A stretch of DNA of 64,000 bases from JAOABV01 sp039801465 (GTDB lineage: Bacteria > Hydrothermota > Tepidihabitantia > Tepidihabitantales > CAIPLT01): positions 1 to 64,000 of the forward strand of contig JBDRUT010000003.1 in the NCBI GenBank assembly GCA_039801465.1, written 5' to 3'. The notes under the pieces were generated by a model. The model was not told where the DNA came from. It worked only from the letters and a program-made list of their open reading frames with translations, and did no database searches. The translations under genes and the position numbers were made by a program. Below are positions 59,168-64,000 of the stretch, one piece after another. Positions within the stretch are counted from its first letter, which is position 1, and each line of letters opens with the position of its first letter.

Positions 59168-60499
59168 ATGCTCGTTATCACAATTTTTAGTGCAGTTTTG
59201 AATAGAAAATCAATCATATACCTGGTCTGGTTGTTATCATTTATTTCAACGGGAAACGCCCAAAGTGATACGCTCTATCTTTCTTTACCTGAGGCACTTA
59301 ATTTGGCACAGAAGAATAGTCCAATTTATCTTGAGGCGAGTATCGATAAGAATAGTAGTTGGTTAAACTTAACAAGTAATATTTCAAAAGTGCTACCAAC
59401 ACCTGTAGCCTCAGCGACTTATACTGAATCCCAAAACAATAATTTAGCACCATTTACAACTAAACACAAAACTTACGCAGGCTCAATTGGATTAAATCAA
59501 GTTCTGTTTGATGCGGATGCCTGGACTGGTATTTATAAAGGTAAACTCTATTATGATTATTATCAGTTGCAAGCAAAAGATAAACTTGCAAATTTGTCTT
59601 ATAGCATCAAGTTAAGTTATTTTACATTAGGTAAAGCGTATAATTTGTATGAGAATGCGGTAGTTGCCTTAAAACGCGCCGAGGATAATTATAAACTTGC
59701 TCAAGAAAAAAAACGGCTGGGTCAGATAAATGAGTTTGAACTTCTGCGTAGTGAAATCTATAAAACACAAGCAGAACTCGATCTCTTAACTGCTGAAAAA
59801 AATCTAAAAGTTTGTACAGAAGACTTAAAAAGACAATTAGGTATAGTCGAAAAGAGCATAATTAAACCGACCTCAGTGCCCGAAGTTCCAGATTCAGAAA
59901 TTGATTTTGAGACAATCTTTACCAATATCTTAAAAGGGAATATAGCATTGAAATCAAGTAAAAAATATAAATCGATTGGTCAGATAAACTTAGTTCAGGC
60001 AATCGCTAATTTAATTCCTTCAATGTATCTATTTTGGAAAAGCACTTATTCTGACTCTATAAGACCAACAGCAGTTTCTCATTGGAAAGATAATGATGTC
60101 ATAAGTTATGGAGTTCAATTAAACTTTCCAGTTTTGGAAATCAAATCGTATTTATTAGGTGTTGCTAATGCGCGCAATGAAATAAGAAAGAGTAGTGTCC
60201 TATTAAAGAAAAATGAACTGCTTTTGTGTAATAATGCAATTAATGCCATCTTTAGTTACCAAGAAGCCAAAAAACGATTGGAATATGCGAAAAAAAATCT
60301 GAACTTAAACCAAGAGTTACTGCGACTAGCTCAAAAGCAATATCGTTTAGGCGGAATCAGCCAACTGGATTTATTGAATGCGGAAATTAATTTTAACACT
60401 GCACAGAATAGTTATATCAATGCGCTTTATGATACTTATACAAGTTATGCTCAGATTGAATATCTTTTAGGTATTATTTCAGATTGGACAAGAAAATAA
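59168..60499 (+). CDS. TolC-family outer-membrane efflux protein
   Basis: 443 residues from ATG 59168; the frame runs six codons further to a TTG. A signal peptide ends near FISTGNAQ. The mature chain starts LSLPEALNLAQKNSP and has two repeats of long alpha-helical hairpins (YKLAQEKKRLGQINEFELLR, LAQKQYRLGGISQLDLLNAE), the TolC signature. It forms a trimeric outer-membrane channel. With the following three genes it makes up a complete MacAB-TolC-type tripartite exporter. Confidence 0.9.
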   Translation: MLVITIFSAVLNRKSIIYLVWLLSFISTGNAQSDTLYLSLPEALNLAQKNSPIYLEASIDKNSSWLNLTSNISKVLPTPVASATYTESQNNNLAPFTTKHKTYAGSIGLNQVLFDADAWTGIYKGKLYYDYYQLQAKDKLANLSYSIKLSYFTLGKAYNLYENAVVALKRAEDNYKLAQEKKRLGQINEFELLRSEIYKTQAELDLLTAEKNLKVCTEDLKRQLGIVEKSIIKPTSVPEVPDSEIDFETIFTNILKGNIALKSSKKYKSIGQINLVQAIANLIPSMYLFWKSTYSDSIRPTAVSHWKDNDVISYGVQLNFPVLEIKSYLLGVANARNEIRKSSVLLKKNELLLCNNAINAIFSYQEAKKRLEYAKKNLNLNQELLRLAQKQYRLGGISQLDLLNAEINFNTAQNSYINALYDTYTSYAQIEYLLGIISDWTRK

Positions 60500-60565
60500 T
60501 ATTTCTGAAGTTCACTTAAAAATGACAATACTAAATAAAATAATGATTAAGGAGTAAATTGTGAT

Positions 60566-61660
60566 ATGAAAACAAAGACTCGGTTTTTTATTATAATTGG
60601 AGTAGTTTTCCTATTGATATTGATTATAATACTTAATCTTTCATTTAAAGACCAAGGAATCAAAGTTGAAACAACAGTTGTTGATTACGGTTCAATTGTA
60701 TCAAAAGTTAGCGGCGATGGTCAACTTAAAGCTAAAGCGCAAGTTAATGTTCAATCGCAAATTATGGGAACGGTTGAAAAGTTATATGTTAAAGAAGGTG
60801 ATGTTGTTCAAAAAGGACAGTCGGTGTGTTTGTTAGAACAGACAAGCACTAAAGCCGATTTAATTTCAGCTCAAGCTCAATTTGAACAGAATCGACAGGT
60901 TTTTATCAGAAGCGAAAGTTTATATCCGCTTGGATTGATTGCACCGCAAGAATACGAACAAGTAAAAGCCCAATACCAAATTGCTCAAGCCCGTTTAGCC
61001 CAAGCTCAGGACCGATTTAATAAAACAATGATTACTGCACCAATTTTTGGAACAGTAACCCAACTTAATATTGAAGAGGGCGAAACCGTAATTGTCGGTA
61101 CAATGAATAATCTTGGCACAGTAATGATGGTAATTGCGGATTTGACGAAGATGCTCGGAGTAATTATGATTGATGAGACAGAAGTGCCTTTTGTCAAACC
61201 GAACGCAAAATCAATTATCAGAATCTCCGCGTTTCCTGATACAGTATTTGAAGGCAAGGTTCGTAAAGTGGGTTATATGCCAAAACAAACCACTCCTACC
61301 AGCATTACTGAGCAAAGCACAGATTTTGAAGTTGAAATTGAACTTGCTCAATCTTCACCCAATTTAAGACCAGGAATGTCAATCAACGCGGAAATAATTA
61401 CTAATGAAAAAGATAGTATCTTAGTCATTCCAATTCAAGCTGTAGGACGTAGAAAAATTAAAGGTGAAGAGACCTCAACTGTCTTTGTGTATGATAAAGG
61501 AATCGCAAAATTAACTCCAGTTAAAACTGGTATTAATAATGAAACCGAGATTGAAATTATTGACGGTTTGAAACCAGGTATGCAAGTAATAATTGGTCCT
61601 TACAAAATACTGACGAAATTAAAAGATGGTGACCGAGTGAAGGTTGATAAGAAAGTATAA
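60566..61660 (+). CDS. Periplasmic adaptor of a MacA/HlyD-type efflux system
   Basis: 364 residues behind AAGGAG. N-terminal anchor (7-27), a first beta strand (VETTVVDYGSIVSKVSGDG), a split lipoyl domain (VQSQIMGTVEKLYVKEGDVV and TAPIFGTVTQLNIEEGETV) around a short coiled coil (about 88-140, with LAQAQDRFNKT), and a membrane-proximal beta-barrel. It links the MacB-type pump to TolC. Its 3' end has a decayed tandem copy directly downstream. Confidence 0.9.
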   Translation: MKTKTRFFIIIGVVFLLILIIILNLSFKDQGIKVETTVVDYGSIVSKVSGDGQLKAKAQVNVQSQIMGTVEKLYVKEGDVVQKGQSVCLLEQTSTKADLISAQAQFEQNRQVFIRSESLYPLGLIAPQEYEQVKAQYQIAQARLAQAQDRFNKTMITAPIFGTVTQLNIEEGETVIVGTMNNLGTVMMVIADLTKMLGVIMIDETEVPFVKPNAKSIIRISAFPDTVFEGKVRKVGYMPKQTTPTSITEQSTDFEVEIELAQSSPNLRPGMSINAEIITNEKDSILVIPIQAVGRRKIKGEETSTVFVYDKGIAKLTPVKTGINNETEIEIIDGLKPGMQVIIGPYKILTKLKDGDRVKVDKKV

Positions 61661-61705
61661 TTTAGCCGAATTGCCAAACGTTAATTAAGAAATTAAAAAA
61701 GGAAA

Positions 61706-61850
61706 AATAATGAAACTGAAATTGAAAGTTTGAAACCAGGCCATGCAAGTAGTTGTCGTCCTTGCAAAGTATTAACGAAATTAAAAGTTTGTTAATGAGT
61801 GAAGATTAATAAAAAATCATAAATTAGGCTAATTGCCAAATGTTAATTAG
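61706..61850 (+). repeat. Decayed tandem copy of the adaptor gene's 3' end and intergenic junction
   Basis: Bases 61706-61850 align with 61536-61692: AATAATGAAAC, TTGAAACCAGG..ATGCAAGTA, ACGAAATTAAAAG and GAATTGCCAAACGTTAATTA/TAATTGCCAAATGTTAATTA match in order. The copy has indels and stops, so it no longer codes. It ends inside the start of the following ABC gene, so its 5' codons derive from the copied junction. Confidence 0.8.
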
Positions 61851-62517
61851 AACAGAGAATCTTACCAAAGTATACAAATTAGGAGCAGTGGTTGTCTCAG
61901 CCTTAAGAGGCGTTAGTGTTGAAATTGATAAAGGCGAATATGTTGCGATTACTGGTCCTTCTGGTTCGGGAAAATCTACTTTTATGCATCTTCTGGGATG
62001 TCTTGATACGCCAAGTTCAGGAAAATATTTCTTTCAAGGAAAAGATGTAACCGGTCTTTCTGATATTGAACTTTCTCGGTTACGAAACAGGTCAATCGGA
62101 TTTGTCTTTCAAACTTTTAATCTTTTACCAAGATTGACTGTTTTGCAAAATGTCGAGTTACCATTGATTTATGCTAAGATTGATTCCAGAACCAGAATTA
62201 AGAAGACCGAAGCGATGTTGGAGAAAGTTGGACTCAGACATCGTAAAATGCATCGACCGAATGAACTTTCTGGAGGCGAAATGCAAAGAGTTGCAATTGC
62301 GCGAGCACTAATAAATAATCCTGAAGTCGTATTTGCTGATGAACCGACAGGCAATTTAGATTCACAAACCGGTAAAGAGATTATGTCACTCTTTAATGAA
62401 CTTGCTCAGGAAGGTAATACGATAATTTTAGTTACGCATGACCCGAATATTGCGCGTTATGCTCGTAGACAATTGAAAATGTTAGATGGAAAAATTGAGG
62501 AGATAAGAGAAAATTGA
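61840..62517 (+). CDS. MacB/LolD-type ABC transporter ATP-binding protein
   Basis: 225 residues. Walker A GPSGSGKST (about 39-47), Q-loop in FVFQTFNLLPRLTVLQNVELPL, signature ELSGGEMQR, Walker B VVFADEPTGNLDS and switch LVTHDPN are all present. Family: MacB/LolD/FtsE. No Shine-Dalgarno; the start region is inside a decayed duplication. The permease overlaps its stop by 4 bases. Confidence 0.92.
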   Translation: MLIRTENLTKVYKLGAVVVSALRGVSVEIDKGEYVAITGPSGSGKSTFMHLLGCLDTPSSGKYFFQGKDVTGLSDIELSRLRNRSIGFVFQTFNLLPRLTVLQNVELPLIYAKIDSRTRIKKTEAMLEKVGLRHRKMHRPNELSGGEMQRVAIARALINNPEVVFADEPTGNLDSQTGKEIMSLFNELAQEGNTIILVTHDPNIARYARRQLKMLDGKIEEIREN

Positions 62518-63752
62518 GAACTAAGGATTTAATCAAATCATCTTTCAGTATATTAAAAACTCATACCCTGCGTTCGTTTTTGACAGTTCTTGGAATTGTG
62601 ATTGGCGTAATGACAATTATTTCAATTCTCTCTTTGATTGAAGGTATGAATAGCTCAGTAGAAAAACAGATTCAATCTTTAGGGTCGAACACGATTTTTG
62701 TTCAGAAATATCAATGGGGACAAGGCAGAATGGATATTCAGCAACTAATGCGTCGTAAAGACATTACAATTGAAGATGCGTGGGCGATTGCTAAATTACC
62801 TTCAGTTGATAAAGTTGCTCCGCAACGAAGCAGCGAAATTGCATCATTAGATTATCTTGGCAGAACCGCTAAGTATGTTGAAGTTACTGGTTCAACTCCT
62901 GATTTACAATATATCGCTAATTGGACCGTAGAACAAGGTCGTTTTTTTAACCAAGAAGACTATCTTCGACGACAGTCGGTCTGTGTTATCGGCGGGTATA
63001 TTGTCGATAATCTTTTCCCTAATGAAGAACCAATTGGTAAATATCTCAATATTATAGGAAAACGATTCTTAATCATTGGTGTGCTTGGTCGAAAAGGAAG
63101 TTTTTTAGGACAAACTCAGGATAATGTTATTATTATGCCTTTATCAACATTTGAGAAAACATTTCCTAAACCCACTGGATATAATGCTGTCTTTCGAAGT
63201 CTTAGTATTCAAGTCTTACCCAAAAGTGGTAAAGTGTTAGAACAGACAATTGACCAGATAAGAGAATTAATGCGACGAAGACATGGTTTGAGTTATGATA
63301 AACCGGATGATTTCGGAATTAATACTCAGGAAAGTTTGCGCCAAATTTATAAAAATATTACTAACATTGCCTATATTGTAATGATTGGGGTTGCAGCAAT
63401 TTCATTGATTGTCGGTGGTATCGGAATTATGAATATTATGTTGGTTGCAGTCAGTGAGCGAACTAAAGAGATTGGTTTGCGAAAAGCAGTTGGTGCTAAT
63501 AATCGTGATATTCTATATCAATTTTTGTTTGAAGCGGTAATGTTGTCAATTATTGGTGGGCTGATTGGCGTGATTTTAGGGTTAAGCATTGCTAAAATCG
63601 TTTCAACAGTATCTCCATTACCAGCAGCAGCACCTTTATGGACGGTTTTGCTCGGTATTAGTTTTTCTGCTGCGGTTGGAATATTCTTTGGTATCTATCC
63701 AGCAAATCGGGCTGCACAACTAAATCCAATTGATGCATTAAGATATGAATAG
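62514..63752 (+). CDS. MacB-type ABC transporter permease
   Basis: 412 residues with TTG start overlapping the upstream stop (TTGA) and GGAG about 15 bases before. N-terminal helix then the MacB_PCD periplasmic domain (about 45-280, GSNTIFVQKYQWGQG, ERFFN..EDYL-like) and the FtsX domain with three C-terminal helices (GGIGIMNIMLVAVSERTKEIGLRKAVGA). MacB separates ATPase and permease on two polypeptides here. Together with the adaptor and TolC it forms a tripartite exporter for drugs, lipids or peptides. Confidence 0.92.
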   Translation: MRTKDLIKSSFSILKTHTLRSFLTVLGIVIGVMTIISILSLIEGMNSSVEKQIQSLGSNTIFVQKYQWGQGRMDIQQLMRRKDITIEDAWAIAKLPSVDKVAPQRSSEIASLDYLGRTAKYVEVTGSTPDLQYIANWTVEQGRFFNQEDYLRRQSVCVIGGYIVDNLFPNEEPIGKYLNIIGKRFLIIGVLGRKGSFLGQTQDNVIIMPLSTFEKTFPKPTGYNAVFRSLSIQVLPKSGKVLEQTIDQIRELMRRRHGLSYDKPDDFGINTQESLRQIYKNITNIAYIVMIGVAAISLIVGGIGIMNIMLVAVSERTKEIGLRKAVGANNRDILYQFLFEAVMLSIIGGLIGVILGLSIAKIVSTVSPLPAAAPLWTVLLGISFSAAVGIFFGIYPANRAAQLNPIDALRYE

Positions 63753-64000
63753 GAAAATAATTTTGATTTCTCGCGAAAATGTCATTTTTGGTGTTTTTAA
63801 GGTGTTTATAAGATTATCGCCCCCCAAATAAAATTATGGGCAAACGAAGAGACAAGAAAAGATGCAATTTTGGGAAAGGTATTTACTATGTAATTTATTT
63901 TTTTGTTTAGTTATCTCTGATCTATATTAAATTCTATCGAGAAGAATTAGTTGTTTGTTTTAATCAAAAAGAGCTTTAAAAATGAATTTTTAGAAATAAG
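63753..64000. other. End of window, intergenic
   Basis: No gene or regulatory site was recognised in the last 248 bases; a 20-codon frame at about 63837 (MGKRRDKKRCNFGKG) is too short to support. Confidence 0.35.

Overview
The window is AT-rich bacterial DNA from a double-membraned (diderm) organism: it has OmpA-like, TolC-like and beta-barrel outer-membrane proteins and secreted proteins with type IX secretion (T9SS) C-terminal sorting domains, a mark of the wider FCB group. Archaeal-type fructose-1,6-bisphosphate aldolase/phosphatase, RNA 3'-phosphate cyclase, pyruvoyl arginine decarboxylase, a deoxyhypusine-synthase homologue and indolepyruvate:ferredoxin oxidoreductase suggest an anaerobe, perhaps thermophilic, of an uncultured lineage such as candidate division WOR-3. 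That placement is inference from gene content. Genes use the standard code. The three tRNAs carry no encoded CCA.

Layout. 1-435: end of an IS110-type transposase. 752-826: tRNA-Pro. 1393-8901: EF-G-like GTPase, ribD/ribE, a radical SAM protein, a PAP2 phosphatase and an outer-membrane protein closed by a clear terminator. 9049-16123: tRNA-Val, DUF72 (minus strand), tRNA-Ala, then pdaD, a speY-like gene, butyrate kinase and iorAB (polyamine synthesis and 2-oxoacid fermentation). 16339-21132: a 1597-residue membrane protein with two RCK-like nucleotide-binding modules, not recognised. 21867-32192: fructose bisphosphatase, rtcA, valS, OmpA-like protein, pilB/pilC-type ATPase and platform protein, a methyltransferase-like membrane protein. 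32891-35556 (minus): ArsB/NhaD-type transporter and two envelope proteins. 36000-38949: a detached piece of the ribosomal spc operon (L18, S5, L30, L15, SecY). 39381-44195: two paralogous secreted metallo-beta-lactamase proteins with T9SS tails. 44304-48687: fabD and two antiporter-like complex I/Mrp subunits. 49190-50957: a decayed T9SS-exported protein. 51422-58249: glycosyltransferase, ABC-2 exporter, pdxA, a NifS-like protein lacking its PLP lysine, DsrE- and TusA-like sulfur proteins. 58461-63752: Yip1 protein and a TolC/MacA/MacB-type efflux system.

Two themes run through the window. First, promoters are easy to see: TTGACA-like and TATAAT-like boxes, nearly always 16 bp apart. At valS, rplR, fabD and the nifS-like gene the -10 box ends only 6-11 bases before the ATG, which predicts leaderless mRNAs. 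Second, the intergenic DNA holds many decaying copies of neighbouring sequence: a broken copy of the macA 3' end, serial copies of a signal-peptide start, a pseudogene with nonsense and frameshift mutations, and a three-copy dispersed repeat.

Strongest candidates for something undescribed: the tandem-RCK membrane protein, and the sulfur-relay cluster built around a catalytically altered NifS-like protein.
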